A stretch of 64,000 nucleotides of DNA, taken from Nocardioides bruguierae. GTDB lineage: Bacteria > Actinomycetota > Actinomycetes > Propionibacteriales > Nocardioidaceae. Position numbers and translations under genes: made by a program. Location: assembly GCF_023656415.1 (NCBI RefSeq), contig NZ_JAMOIL010000006.1:1-64000 (forward strand). The letters run 5' to 3'. Within the stretch, counting starts at the first letter, position 1, and every line of letters starts with the position of its first letter. Shown one piece after another: positions 47,920 to 56,867 of the stretch. The notes under the pieces are model-generated. The model did not search any database. It was not told the DNA's origin and saw nothing but the letters and a program-made list of their open reading frames with translations.

Positions 47920-50514
47920 ATGCTCCGCTACGCCCTGCGCAGCCTGCTGGGGCGCAAGGTCCGGCTGCTGATGAGCACGCTGGCCGTCGTCCTCGGGGTG
48001 GCGTTCGTGACCGGCACCCTGGTCTTCTCCGCGACCCTGGACCGCAGCTTCTCCACGCTCTTCGACGCCACCGTGGGCGACGTGGTCGTCGAGCCGGTCG
48101 CCGGCGGCAGCCCCCGGCGACCCGAGGCGGCGGTGCCGCAGTCGCTCGTGGAGGACCTCGCCGACCTGCCCGGTGCCGCGCGCGCCGACGGCCGCATCCG
48201 CGTGATCGGGGTCTACGTCGTCGGCACCGACGGCAAGCCGGTCGGCGGGTTCGGCCCGCCCGCCCTGGCCGGCACCACCGGCGACGCCCCGGCCGCGAAC
48301 GGCACCACCGGCCTCGTGCTCGTGGCCGGGCGCGAGCCGCGCGGGCTCGGTGAGATCGTCGTCGACGACGTGACGGCCGCCCGCGCCGGCTACGAGATCG
48401 GTGACCAGGTGCCACTGGTCTCGGCCTTCGACGACGCCACGCTCACCGCCACCATGGTCGGCCTCTACGGCTTCCCCGGCGGCGGGTCGATGAACGGCGC
48501 GAGCTTCGTGGGGGTTGAGCCCGCGGTGGCCCAGCGGTTCTTCCTGGACGGCGCCGACGCCTGGACGACGGCCTGGGTGACCGCCGCCCCGGGCACCAGC
48601 CAGGCCGAGCTGGCCGCGCAGGTCGCCGCCGTCCTGCCGGACGGGCTGCGCGCCGTCACCGGCGACGAGGCGGCCGCCGACGCGGCGAGCGCCCTGCTGC
48701 GGGCGGTCTCGTTCCTCACCACCTTCCTGCTGGTCTTCGCCGGCATCGCGCTGGTGGTCGGCGCGTTCCTCATCGTCAACACCTTCTCGATCCTGGTCGC
48801 GCAGCGCTCGCGCGAGCTGGCGCTGCTGCGTGCGCTGGGTGCCTCCCGGCGGCAGGTGACCGGCTCGGTGCTGGTCGAGGCCGGGGTGATGGGCCTCGTC
48901 GGGGGCACCGTGGGCCTCGGCCTCGGCCTGCTCACCGCCGTGGCGCTGCAGGCGCTCTTCGCGGCGCTGGGCCTCGACCTCTCCGGCCAGGCGCTGGTGG
49001 TCACGTGGACGACGCCGGCGGCCGCCTACGCGGTGGCCGTGCTCGTCACGATGACGGCGGCGCTGCTCCCGGCCCTGCGCACCACCCGCATCCCGCCGGT
49101 GGCCGCGCTGCGCGACGACGTGGCCCTGCCCGAGGGCTCGCTGCGCCGGCGCGGGGTGCTGGGCGTCGTCGGCGTCGCGGCGGGCGCCGGCCTGATCACC
49201 CTCGGCCTGCGCCCGGACCTGCCCGGGCACTGGTGGTGGCTCGCGCTCGGCGTGCTGGCGGTGCTGCTCGGCACCACCGCGGCCGCCCCGCTGCTGGCCC
49301 GGCCGGTGCTGCGCGCGCTCGGCCTCGCCTACGAGCGGGCGCTGGGCACCGTCGGCCGGCTCGCCGCCCTCAACACGCTGCGCCAGCCGCGGCGCACCGC
49401 GGGCACCGCCTCGGCGCTGATGATCGGCCTCACCGTCGCCGGCACGCTGGCCATCGTGGGCGCCTCGGCCAAGGCGTCGGTGGACGCCACGATCGCCGAG
49501 ACCTTCCCCGGCGACCACCTCGTCAGCAGCGCCTTCGGGGCGCCGTTCTCGACCTCCCTGGCCGGCCGGGTCGCCGGCGTCGAGGGCGTGGGCGAGGTGG
49601 TGCGCGAGCGGCTCGACCGGATCACCTGGGCGCCTGTCTCCGCGAGCACGGAGGAGGGCACGGAGGAGGGGACGGAGGAGGGGACGGAGGAGGGGGAGGA
49701 CCTGCCGGTCGCGGCGACGGACGCCGACGACGCCGACGTCCTGCGGCTGACGGTGCTCGACGGGGCGGTGGACCTGGCGCCCGGGCTGGCTGTCGTCCAG
49801 CAGGCCCTCGCCGACGAGCGCGGCATCGCCGCGGGCGACACGCTCGACGTGGTCACCCCCGAGGGCCCGGCCACCTGGCGGGTCTCGGCCGTGGTGGAGG
49901 ACAACCCGATGATCTTCGCGGACGTGCTGGTCGGCACCGGCACCTACGACGCGGCGGGCCTGCTCCAGCAGGACTGGCTGCTCGTGGTGCTCGTCGCCGA
50001 CGGCGCGGACCCGACCGCCGTGGGTGCGGCCCTGAGCGAGGAGCTGGCCGACCAGCCGACCGTCACCGTCGCCGACCAGCACGCCTTCGCGGCCGCGCAG
50101 CGCGAGCCGATCGACCGGATCGTGCTCATCGTCTACGCGCTGCTCGCCCTCGCCCTGCTCATCGCGGTGCTGGGCATCGTCAACACCCTGGCGCTCAGCG
50201 TCGTCGAGCGGACCCGGGAGATCGGGATGCTGCGGGCCGTCGGGCTCAGCCGTGCCGGCCTGCGGCGGATGGTCACGCTGGAGTCGGTGGCGATCGCCGT
50301 GCTGGGCGCGCTGCTGGGCTTCGTCCTCGGCACCGTGTTCGGCGTGGTGCTCATGCGCGCCCTGCGCGAGGAGGGCCTGGAGGTGGTCGCGGTGCCCGTC
50401 GGGCAGCTGCTCGCGTTCCTCGTGGCAGCGGTCGTGGTGGGTGTGCTGGCGGCCGTGCTGCCCGCCCGCCGGGCGGCCCGGCAGGATGTCTTGACCGCCC
50501 TTGCCAGCGAGTGA
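47920..50514 (+). CDS. FtsX-like permease with two FtsX/MacB modules
   Basis: An 864-residue membrane protein. An N-terminal helix (LLMSTLAVVLGVAFVTGTLV) and MacB-like extracellular domain precede three helices (FLLVFAGIALVVGAFLIVN and so on; about residues 260-375). A second half repeats the plan, with extracellular domain 500-720 and final helices (VLIVYALLALALLIAVLGIV, residues 740-850). Each half has the coupling motif R-S-R-E-L-A-L-L-R-A-L-G or R-T-R-E-I-G-M-L-R-A-V-G that contacts the ATPase. The second extracellular domain has a slippery E-E-G-T repeat (12-bp units near 49,650-49,697). It probably exports a peptide, lipid or drug, or senses envelope stress. Confidence 0.93.
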   Translation: MLRYALRSLLGRKVRLLMSTLAVVLGVAFVTGTLVFSATLDRSFSTLFDATVGDVVVEPVAGGSPRRPEAAVPQSLVEDLADLPGAARADGRIRVIGVYVVGTDGKPVGGFGPPALAGTTGDAPAANGTTGLVLVAGREPRGLGEIVVDDVTAARAGYEIGDQVPLVSAFDDATLTATMVGLYGFPGGGSMNGASFVGVEPAVAQRFFLDGADAWTTAWVTAAPGTSQAELAAQVAAVLPDGLRAVTGDEAAADAASALLRAVSFLTTFLLVFAGIALVVGAFLIVNTFSILVAQRSRELALLRALGASRRQVTGSVLVEAGVMGLVGGTVGLGLGLLTAVALQALFAALGLDLSGQALVVTWTTPAAAYAVAVLVTMTAALLPALRTTRIPPVAALRDDVALPEGSLRRRGVLGVVGVAAGAGLITLGLRPDLPGHWWWLALGVLAVLLGTTAAAPLLARPVLRALGLAYERALGTVGRLAALNTLRQPRRTAGTASALMIGLTVAGTLAIVGASAKASVDATIAETFPGDHLVSSAFGAPFSTSLAGRVAGVEGVGEVVRERLDRITWAPVSASTEEGTEEGTEEGTEEGEDLPVAATDADDADVLRLTVLDGAVDLAPGLAVVQQALADERGIAAGDTLDVVTPEGPATWRVSAVVEDNPMIFADVLVGTGTYDAAGLLQQDWLLVVLVADGADPTAVGAALSEELADQPTVTVADQHAFAAAQREPIDRIVLIVYALLALALLIAVLGIVNTLALSVVERTREIGMLRAVGLSRAGLRRMVTLESVAIAVLGALLGFVLGTVFGVVLMRALREEGLEVVAVPVGQLLAFLVAAVVVGVLAAVLPARRAARQDVLTALASE

Positions 50515-50599
50515 GGGGCGGCGGGACAATCCTCCGCCCCGTGAGATCAATGACTTTGTTCCCCGGACGTCGGGCAAGCCTTCACCTACTCTCGACGAT

Positions 50600-51319
50600 G
50601 TGGACGAGCTACTAGAGGCAGACGGGCGTGCGCTCAAGCACGTGCGTGTGCGGGAGTACGTCCGCAACCTCGTGTCGGGCTCCGCGCCCGGCTCGCCGGC
50701 ACCCAGCGAGCGTGAGCTGGTGCAGCAGTTCGGGGTTGCGCGTATGACCGTGCGCCAAGCCATGGACGCCCTCGTCGTCGAAGGGCTGCTGGAGCGCATC
50801 CCGGGGAGGGGCACGTTCGTCGCGCGCCCCCGCCGGACCGCCTCCCGCATCACCGGGTACACCGAGGAGATGACCCGCCGCGGCATGCTGGCGGAGTCCC
50901 AGACGTTGCTGGCCCGACGAGAGCAGGCCGGGCCTGGCGTCGCGCGAGCACTGTCGCTGACCGAGGGTGACGCCCTCATCCACTGGCGGCGTCTGCGCCG
51001 GGCCGACGGGGTCCCGATGTGCATCGAGGACGCCTACCTCAACGAGATCCTCCTGCCGGGCTTCCTGCAGTCCGGGATGCCGACCAGCCTGTACGACGCC
51101 CTCGACGCCCGGGGCCTGCGCCCCACGTGGGCCGAGGACTCGATCCAGGCCGACAAGGCGACCGCCGAGGAGGCCCAGCTCCTCGAGGTCGAGCCGCTCA
51201 CCTCCGTGCTGCGGCACTCGCGCCGCGCGATCTGCGGCGACAAGGTCGTGGAGGTCTCGCGCTCGGTCTACCGGGCCGACCGCTTCACCCTCTGGGTCCA
51301 GCTCGGCTCCGACGCCTGA
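50600..51319 (+). CDS. GntR-family regulator, HutC/UTRA subfamily (DasR-like)
   Basis: A 239-residue transcription factor. The winged helix at about residues 15-75 has P-S-E-R-E-L-V-Q-Q-F-G-V-A-R-M-T-V-R-Q-A, then E-G-L-L-E-R-I-P-G-R-G-T-F-V-A. The UTRA ligand domain follows (L-T-E-G-D-A-L-I-H-W-R-R-L-R-R-A-D-G near 130, A-T-A-E-E-A-Q-L-L). The pattern is closest to DasR/NagR regulators that sense phosphorylated amino sugars, but the ligand cannot be proven. GTG at 50600 is preferred because it gives the usual HutC length; the upstream extension has no ribosome-binding site. Confidence 0.85.
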   Translation: MDELLEADGRALKHVRVREYVRNLVSGSAPGSPAPSERELVQQFGVARMTVRQAMDALVVEGLLERIPGRGTFVARPRRTASRITGYTEEMTRRGMLAESQTLLARREQAGPGVARALSLTEGDALIHWRRLRRADGVPMCIEDAYLNEILLPGFLQSGMPTSLYDALDARGLRPTWAEDSIQADKATAEEAQLLEVEPLTSVLRHSRRAICGDKVVEVSRSVYRADRFTLWVQLGSDA

Positions 51320-51468
51320 CCCGCGTCACCCGCACCACCAGCAGCACGTTCCACCTGCTCCACCCGCGCGGCCCCGACGGCCGGCGCGCCACCACCGCCG
51401 CAGACCGCCTCGGTCACGCTCCCCACGCCGCGGCACGATGGGCGCCGAGACGTCGGGGCCGTCGTGCG

Positions 51469-51741
51469 TCAGCCCCCGCGCCGGTCGCGCTTGGGGCGCC
51501 GCAGACCCGCCGCGTAGAGCGCGGCGAGCAGCTCGCGCGAGGTCACGGGTCGCGCGCCGGCGTCCACCACCGCGTCGTAGCGCTCGGCGGGCACGTCGTA
51601 GTGGTCGCCGTCGAAGCCGCGCCGTGGGATGCCGAGGCCGGCGGCGAACGCGTGCAGCTCCTCGAAGGAGATGTCGCTGACCAGGTGCGACCAGAACCGC
51701 CCGTGGCCCGGCGCGTTCGGCGGGTCGATCAGCAGGGCCAC
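51469..51741 (-). CDS. DUF4031 family protein
   Basis: A 90-residue protein of a family common in actinobacteria. The conserved core is F-W-S-H-L-V-S-D-I-S-F-E-E-L-H-A-F-A, then G-I-P-R-R-G-F-D-G-D-H-Y-D-V-P and R-P-V-T-S-R-E-L-L-A-A-L. Several conserved His and Asp residues (WSH, ELH, DGDHYD) suggest metal binding, but no activity is known to me. It starts with GTG at 51741, back to back with the next gene. Confidence 0.9.
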   Translation of the reverse strand: MALLIDPPNAPGHGRFWSHLVSDISFEELHAFAAGLGIPRRGFDGDHYDVPAERYDAVVDAGARPVTSRELLAALYAAGLRRPKRDRRGG

Positions 51742-51779
51742 CCGCGCAGACTACGGGCTGCACCCGGGGCGTGGGCATG

Positions 51780-52142
51780 ATGGCCGACGTGGACGACGTG
51801 CTGCTGACCGCCCGGGCCCTCGTGCTGGCCGACCTCACCGCCCGCGCCCGGGCCACCCCCGAGGCGGTCTCGCTGCTGGAGGCCTCGCTCTCCGAGCGGG
51901 CGGAGTGGGTCGGCGCCTGGCCCGAGGGCGCGGTGTTCGTGCCCGGGCTGGTGGCGCAGGACGTGCAGGACCAGCTGTTCGAGACCAGCGGCCGGTGGCC
52001 GCTGTGCACCCTGCCCGGCTGCGCCGACGACCCGGAGCACTCGCTCTACGTCGAGCCCGACCTCGGTGGGCCGGACCCGGTCTGGGTCTGCGAGGAGAGC
52101 GGCACGGAGGTCGCGCCGCTGGGAGGGCTGGCGTCGGCCTGA
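51780..52142 (+). CDS. Hypothetical protein with paired cysteines
   Basis: A 120-residue soluble protein. The N-terminal half is a helical bundle (DVDDVLLTARALVLADLTAR), and the C-terminal half has C-T-L-P-G-C near residue 78 and a later V-W-V-C, possibly a zinc site. Start codons at 51771, 51777 and 51780 are all possible; the last gives the most regular N-terminus. Divergent from DUF4031 with a gap of under 40 bp, so the promoter must overlap one of the genes. Function unknown. Confidence 0.65.
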   Translation: MADVDDVLLTARALVLADLTARARATPEAVSLLEASLSERAEWVGAWPEGAVFVPGLVAQDVQDQLFETSGRWPLCTLPGCADDPEHSLYVEPDLGGPDPVWVCEESGTEVAPLGGLASA

Positions 52143-52199
52143 CCGGCACCCGGCACCCGGCTCGGGGCCGGGAGCGCGGGCGTCCAGGACCGGAGAGGT

Positions 52200-53492
52200 C
52201 TAGGACCAGAGCCGTCGCGCCCGGCGGGCGACGTCGGCCCGCAGGGCGTCCAGATCGGCGTGCACGAGGTGCCCGTCGGTGACCACGGCCTCGCCACCCA
52301 CCAGCACGTGCCGCGCCCGCGGCTCCGGGCCGAGGACGAGGCCGGCCAGCGGGTCGCGCACGTCGGCGACGTGGTCGCCGGGCCACACCACCACGTCGGC
52401 CTTCAGGCCCGGCTCCAGCGCGCCCACGTCGGTGCGGCCCAGGCACGCGGCTCCGCCGCGGGTGGCCATGTCGAGGGCGTCGCGCAGGCTGAGGGCCGTG
52501 GGGTCGGTGGCCCGCAGCCGGGCCACCTGGACGGCCGTGCGCATCTCGACGCCCAGCCCACCGATCTCGTTGGAGGCGACGCCGTCGACCCCGAGGCCGA
52601 CGTGCACCCCGGCCGCGCGCAGGTCCGCGCTGCGCGCCATGCCCGCGCCCAGCCGCGCGTTGGAGGAGGGGCAGTGCGCCACCCCGGCGCGGGCGGCGCC
52701 GAGACGGGCCACCTCGTCGTCGGAGAAGTGGATGCCGTGGGCGAACCACACGTCGTCGTCCACCCACCCGAGCTCCTCGAGCAGCTCGACGGGCCGCTTG
52801 CCGAAGCGGGCCAGGCAGTCGCGCTCCTCGTCGAGGGTCTCGGCCAGGTGCGTGTGCAGCCGCAGGCCCAGCGAGCGGGCCAGGGCCGCGGACTCGCGCA
52901 TCAGGTCGGTGGTCACCGAGAACGGGCTGCACGGCGCCACGGTGACGACCACGCGGTCGCCGTCGTGCAGCCGGTCGTGCACCGCCTGCGTGGAGGCGAG
53001 GATGGCGTCGAGGTCCTCCACGACGCTGTCCGGCGGGAGGCCGCCGTCGGACTCGCCGAGGTCCATCGAGCCGCGGGCCACGTGCACGCGCAGGCCGAGG
53101 CGGCGCCCGGCGTCGGCGATCGCGTCGAAGACGGAGTCGTCGCCGTGGGGCACGACGTAGTGGTGGTCGGCGGCCGTCGTGCAGCCGGTGAGCGCCAGCT
53201 CGGCCAGGCCGAGCGCGGCCGCGGCGCCGACGTCCTCGGGCGTGATCCGGGCCCAGACGGGGTAGAGCGTGCGCAGCCAGCCGAACAGCGTCTCGTCCAC
53301 GGCCCAGCCGCGGGTGAGCCACTGGTAGAGGTGGTGGTGGGTGTTGACCAGGCCGGGGGTGAGCACGTCGCCGGTGCAGTCGAGCACCTCGTCCCCCTCA
53401 CGGGCGGGGACGTCGCCGACGGCGGTGATCAGGCCGTCCTCGATCGCGACGTCGCCCGGCCACCGGGCGCCGCGCAGCACCAGGCGCGTCAC
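52200..53492 (-). CDS. Amidohydrolase, 8-oxoguanine deaminase-like (TRZ/ATZ family)
   Basis: A 430-residue metal-dependent deaminase of the amidohydrolase superfamily. First metal site V-N-T-H-H-H-L-Y-Q-W near residue 54, second His in L-H-T-H-L-A-E-T, then F-A-H-G-I-H-F and the metal Asp in G-L-G-V-D-G-V-A-S-N-E near residue 312. This set, with L-Y-Q-W-L-T-R-G, matches 8-oxoguanine deaminases and related guanine/cytosine-analogue deaminases. It would salvage or detoxify oxidised guanine. The GTG start overlaps the HD-domain gene's stop (GTGA). Confidence 0.88.
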   Translation of the reverse strand: MTRLVLRGARWPGDVAIEDGLITAVGDVPAREGDEVLDCTGDVLTPGLVNTHHHLYQWLTRGWAVDETLFGWLRTLYPVWARITPEDVGAAAALGLAELALTGCTTAADHHYVVPHGDDSVFDAIADAGRRLGLRVHVARGSMDLGESDGGLPPDSVVEDLDAILASTQAVHDRLHDGDRVVVTVAPCSPFSVTTDLMRESAALARSLGLRLHTHLAETLDEERDCLARFGKRPVELLEELGWVDDDVWFAHGIHFSDDEVARLGAARAGVAHCPSSNARLGAGMARSADLRAAGVHVGLGVDGVASNEIGGLGVEMRTAVQVARLRATDPTALSLRDALDMATRGGAACLGRTDVGALEPGLKADVVVWPGDHVADVRDPLAGLVLGPEPRARHVLVGGEAVVTDGHLVHADLDALRADVARRARRLWS

Positions 53493-54172
53493 GCGGGCTG
53501 CTCGGTGGGCTGGTCGGCTGCCTGGTCCGCCTCCAGCGCCGCCCGCAGGCGGCCGACCTCGGCGGCGAGGTTGGCCCGCGCCTGCTCCTCCCACTGCTCG
53601 CGCGCCGGGCGCGTGTGGAAGAGGGCGGGCTTCTCGGCGAGGTGCTCGAGCACGTGCACGCGGCCCGCGTGGAAGGTGGCGTCGTCGAGGTGCGCGTACT
53701 CCGCGCGCACGGTGCGCACGTACTCCTCGTAGCGCCAGGCGGGCGCGGCGAGGATCGCGAGGTCGGCGTCGGAGAGCGCGCAGCCGGCGACGTCGTCGTC
53801 CTCGGGGGTGTGGGTCTCGGTGAGGCGGACGAGGCGGGCGACCTCGGCCGCGGTCTCCTCGCCGACGACCTCCGGCAGCTCGACCTCGGCCCACACGGCC
53901 GAGCGCTCCTCCGCGTCCCGCTCACCGTCGTAGACGGCGTCGTGGAACCAGGCGGCCAGCACCACCGGGAGCACCGGGAAGGGCACGCCCGCCACGGCGA
54001 GCTCCTCGAGCCGGGCCAGCACCTCGGCGAGGTGGGTCAGGTCGTGGTAGCCGCGGTGCGGCTCGGACCAGGCGTCCACGAGGCGTTCGCGCAGGTCCTC
54101 CGCGTCGGGCAGCGGCCACCAGCGGCGGGGGTCGGGGTGGTCCGCGTCGGCGGACGTGCGTTCGTCAGGCAT
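53489..54172 (-). CDS. HD-domain protein (predicted metal-dependent phosphohydrolase)
   Basis: A 227-residue protein. It has W-S-E-P-H-R-G-Y-H-D-L-T-H-L near residue 36 and the H-D pair in A-A-W-F-H-D-A-V-Y-D near residue 75, with a later D-A-D-L-A-I-L. This pattern defines a COG4339-type group of HD proteins of unknown substrate, possibly nucleotides. It is upstream of and coupled to the 8-oxoguanine-deaminase-like gene, which hints at a shared role in purine clean-up. Confidence 0.88.
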   Translation of the reverse strand: MPDERTSADADHPDPRRWWPLPDAEDLRERLVDAWSEPHRGYHDLTHLAEVLARLEELAVAGVPFPVLPVVLAAWFHDAVYDGERDAEERSAVWAEVELPEVVGEETAAEVARLVRLTETHTPEDDDVAGCALSDADLAILAAPAWRYEEYVRTVRAEYAHLDDATFHAGRVHVLEHLAEKPALFHTRPAREQWEEQARANLAAEVGRLRAALEADQAADQPTEQPA

Positions 54173-54266
54173 CGCGACCCATTGAAGCCCGCCGGAGGCC
54201 GCGGCGCCACCGGAACGCGCCCGGTGCGGACCTCGCCTCGGCCCCGCGACCGGCCGCGGGCGGGCC

Positions 54267-55223
54267 TCAGGCGCGGACGGACGGCAGCCGCAGGGCCGCG
54301 GCCCGGGGGAGCAGCCCGCCGGCCGCCGCGTCCTGCTCGGTGGTGGCGGTGCGGGGCAGCGTCAGGCTGCCGAGCTCCACGACCTCGGCCGGGCCGCAGG
54401 ACAGGCCGCGGACGGTGGTGCGGGTGGGGTGGGCGCCGGCGACGGGGCGGACGGGCCCGGAGGAGACCGTGAGCACCAGGCCCGAGGAGGACGGCAGGTC
54501 ACCGCCCACGCGGAACGCGCCGGAGGCGTCGGTGCGGGTCCGGGCGAGCACGGCGCCGGCAGCGTCACGCAGCTCGACGCGGGCCGCCCAGACGCCCCGT
54601 CCACCGTCGGCCTGCTCGCCGGCGGCGAGGACGCGACCGCGGAAGGCCCCGCCCGCCGTGATCGGGGTGTCCGTCGGCTCCGGGGCGAGCGGCGGCAGGG
54701 TCAGCACGGGGGCGTGCAGGTGCAGGCGGCCGACCCCGGGGGTCAGCGCCGTGGAGACCGAGCGACCGGTGCGGTGCGTGGCCCGCACCAGCAGCGGGAC
54801 GGCGGGGAGCCCGCCGAGCACGTAGCGGCCGAGGCCGTCGGTGCGGACCGCGAAGGTGCGCCCGTCCGAGGCCCGGGCCGTGACGCGGGCGAACCGCACG
54901 AGGCCGCCGTCCGCGGCGGTGACCCGCCCGACCAGCCGACTGCCACGTGCGAGCTCGACCGGTACGGGTGCAGGTTCGTCGTCCGTCCCAGTGACGACGA
55001 GCTGCACCCGCACGGAGGCGAGGCGGAGAGGATCGGTGCCGTCCCGGTCGTCGACGACCTCCACGGTCACGGGTCCCGGCTCCACCGGGAGCACCACGCG
55101 GGCGTCCCAGGAGCGGCGTTCCCCGACCAGGCGGTCACCGGCGAACCACCGGAGGCGTGCGAGGCACGGCGCGGCCCGGTGGAGCTCCACCACGACCTGT
55201 CCCTGTGCGTCCGTCGCCCGCAT
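54267..55223 (-). CDS. Carboxypeptidase-regulatory-like domain protein, no clear signal peptide
   Basis: A 318-residue beta-rich protein. Two or three Ig-like/CarboxypepD_reg repeats are visible: S-R-L-V-G-R-V-T-A-A-D-G-G-L-V-R-F near residue 95, with T-D-G-L-G-R-Y-V-L-G-G-L-P, and a second with G-A-F-R-G-R-V-L and D-A-S-G-A-F-R-V. Such domains bind carbohydrate or serve as stalks outside the cell. The absence of an export signal is odd, and it may be cytosolic or secreted otherwise. ATG at 55223 is used (GAGGTGAGCAGG upstream); a GTG at 55253 is the alternative. Confidence 0.7.
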   Translation of the reverse strand: MRATDAQGQVVVELHRAAPCLARLRWFAGDRLVGERRSWDARVVLPVEPGPVTVEVVDDRDGTDPLRLASVRVQLVVTGTDDEPAPVPVELARGSRLVGRVTAADGGLVRFARVTARASDGRTFAVRTDGLGRYVLGGLPAVPLLVRATHRTGRSVSTALTPGVGRLHLHAPVLTLPPLAPEPTDTPITAGGAFRGRVLAAGEQADGGRGVWAARVELRDAAGAVLARTRTDASGAFRVGGDLPSSSGLVLTVSSGPVRPVAGAHPTRTTVRGLSCGPAEVVELGSLTLPRTATTEQDAAAGGLLPRAAALRLPSVRA

Positions 55224-55500
55224 CCTGCTCACCTCATCCGTCACACCCGTCACGTGCCCGGGCTCGTGTCATCGACCATAGGCGGAGAGTCGGCCACGCT
55301 TCATCCACAGATCGGCCACGGTGCACGCACGTTCTGCCCACACGTCTCCGGGAGGTCCTTCCGATCGGACGTCAGCGGCCCGGCGGCGGAGGAGGCGTCG
55401 CTCTCCGCCGCCATCATGGCTGTTCAGATACCCCCACGTGCATGAGATCGGCAGGTTCGGTCCACTGGTCCAGCGCGGTGACCGGACCGTTCCGGGAAGA

Positions 55501-56739
55501 TCAGACGCCCTTGCGCTTGACCAGCTCGACGGTGCCGATCCGCTTCACCCGGTCCACCCGGACCTGCACGCCGGTGCGGGTCCACTTCTTGTAGTACTCG
55601 GCCTGGGCGCTGTTCGGCAGGACCTGGACGGTCACCTTCTGCGTGCGCAGCTGCTGACCGACCAGGAAGGTGCCGTCGGCGGCGGTGGTGGTCTCCGCGA
55701 CCACGTCGCCCCCGTCGTCGTAGAGCCGCACCGTGGTGCCCTCCATCGGGGCGCGGCCGTCGCTGCTGACCACGCGGCCCCGGACGCGGCCGCCCTGCTT
55801 CGTCCAGCGGAAGACCGAGGCGAGGTCGGCGCGGCCGGCGCGGACGGTGCCGCCCTCGACGGCGCCGGTGCGCGGGAGGTAGTTCTCGTAGCCGGGGGCG
55901 ATGAGCGTGTACCGGCCGGGGAAGAGCCCGGCGAGGTTGGCGGTGCCGTGCCGGGCGTTGACCGTCCACCACTGCCCGGTCGTGCGGGAGACGACGGTGA
56001 CGGTCACCCGCGAGCTGATCGGCTCGCCGCCGGCGCGCAGGTCCACCAGGAGCTTGCCGGCCTTGGTGCCGAGGGTGAGGGGCACGTCCCGGACCTCGCC
56101 CACGGCCAGGTCGGCGACGTAGGTGGAGCGGGCGACCCAGGTCTTCGACCGGTCCCAGGTGAAGAGGCTGTAGCTGCCGCGGGGCAGGCCGGTGACGGCG
56201 AACCGGCCGCGCTTGTCGGCCGTCGTCGTGAAGCTGTTCTCGGCCGCGTCGGCGGCCACCACGCGGGCGCTCGCCAGGGCCTTGCCGTGGCGGTTGCGCA
56301 CGACGCCGGTGACCGACGCGCCGCGCACCATCCGCACGTTGCGCTGCAGCGTCCGCTTCCGCACCCGGACGGTCACGTCGGTCGGGGCGTACTTCTTGGT
56401 GTTGTACGAGGGCCGCTTGTCGGAGAACTGCAGGTGGTAGACGCCCGGCGCGAGCCGCAGCGAGTAGACGTCGTTGCGCACGCGGCGCACGCCGATCTGG
56501 GTCCAGTCCCGGGTGAACCAGCGCATCACGATGGCCACGCCGTCGGGGTTGCGCACGACGCCGCGGACGGTGGTGCGGGTGCCCCGCTCGGCGGGGGGCG
56601 ACGACGAGGCGGACGAGGTGGCCGTGGCGCCGGAGGTGTCCGCGGCGGAGGCGGTGCCCGTGGGGACGAGCGCCTCGCCCAGGAGGACGACGAGGGCGAG
56701 CAGCAGCGCCGGCCGGGCCGGGCGGTGGGGGGTCGGCAT
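55501..56739 (-). CDS. Secreted protein with several carboxypeptidase-regulatory-like domains
   Basis: A 412-residue protein with a clear signal peptide (ALLLALVVLLGEALVPTGTASA, cleavage near residue 32). The mature part has about four beta-sandwich repeats, each with a G-x-V-x-G-V-V/R-N-x-x-G and a G-x-F/Y-x-V-x-G-L-P-x-G-x-Y pattern: for example V-T-G-V-V-R-N-R-H-G-K and F-A-V-T-G-L-P-R-G-S-Y near residue 145-190, and G-R-V-V-S-S-D-G-R near 320. It is probably an extracellular, possibly sugar-binding, structural protein. It has the same domain type as the neighbour on its left; the two may be related products. Confidence 0.85.
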   Translation of the reverse strand: MPTPHRPARPALLLALVVLLGEALVPTGTASAADTSGATATSSASSSPPAERGTRTTVRGVVRNPDGVAIVMRWFTRDWTQIGVRRVRNDVYSLRLAPGVYHLQFSDKRPSYNTKKYAPTDVTVRVRKRTLQRNVRMVRGASVTGVVRNRHGKALASARVVAADAAENSFTTTADKRGRFAVTGLPRGSYSLFTWDRSKTWVARSTYVADLAVGEVRDVPLTLGTKAGKLLVDLRAGGEPISSRVTVTVVSRTTGQWWTVNARHGTANLAGLFPGRYTLIAPGYENYLPRTGAVEGGTVRAGRADLASVFRWTKQGGRVRGRVVSSDGRAPMEGTTVRLYDDGGDVVAETTTAADGTFLVGQQLRTQKVTVQVLPNSAQAEYYKKWTRTGVQVRVDRVKRIGTVELVKRKGV

Positions 56740-56867
56740 GCGTGACTTCCCGTGGGGGCGGGCCCGGGACCCTGGCGTCCCGGTGCGGTGGCACCACTGT
56801 AGGAACAGTGCCTGGTCGTGGCCTCAAGACCGACGCAGGATCGCGTCAGCGTTGGCTCAGGCTCACC

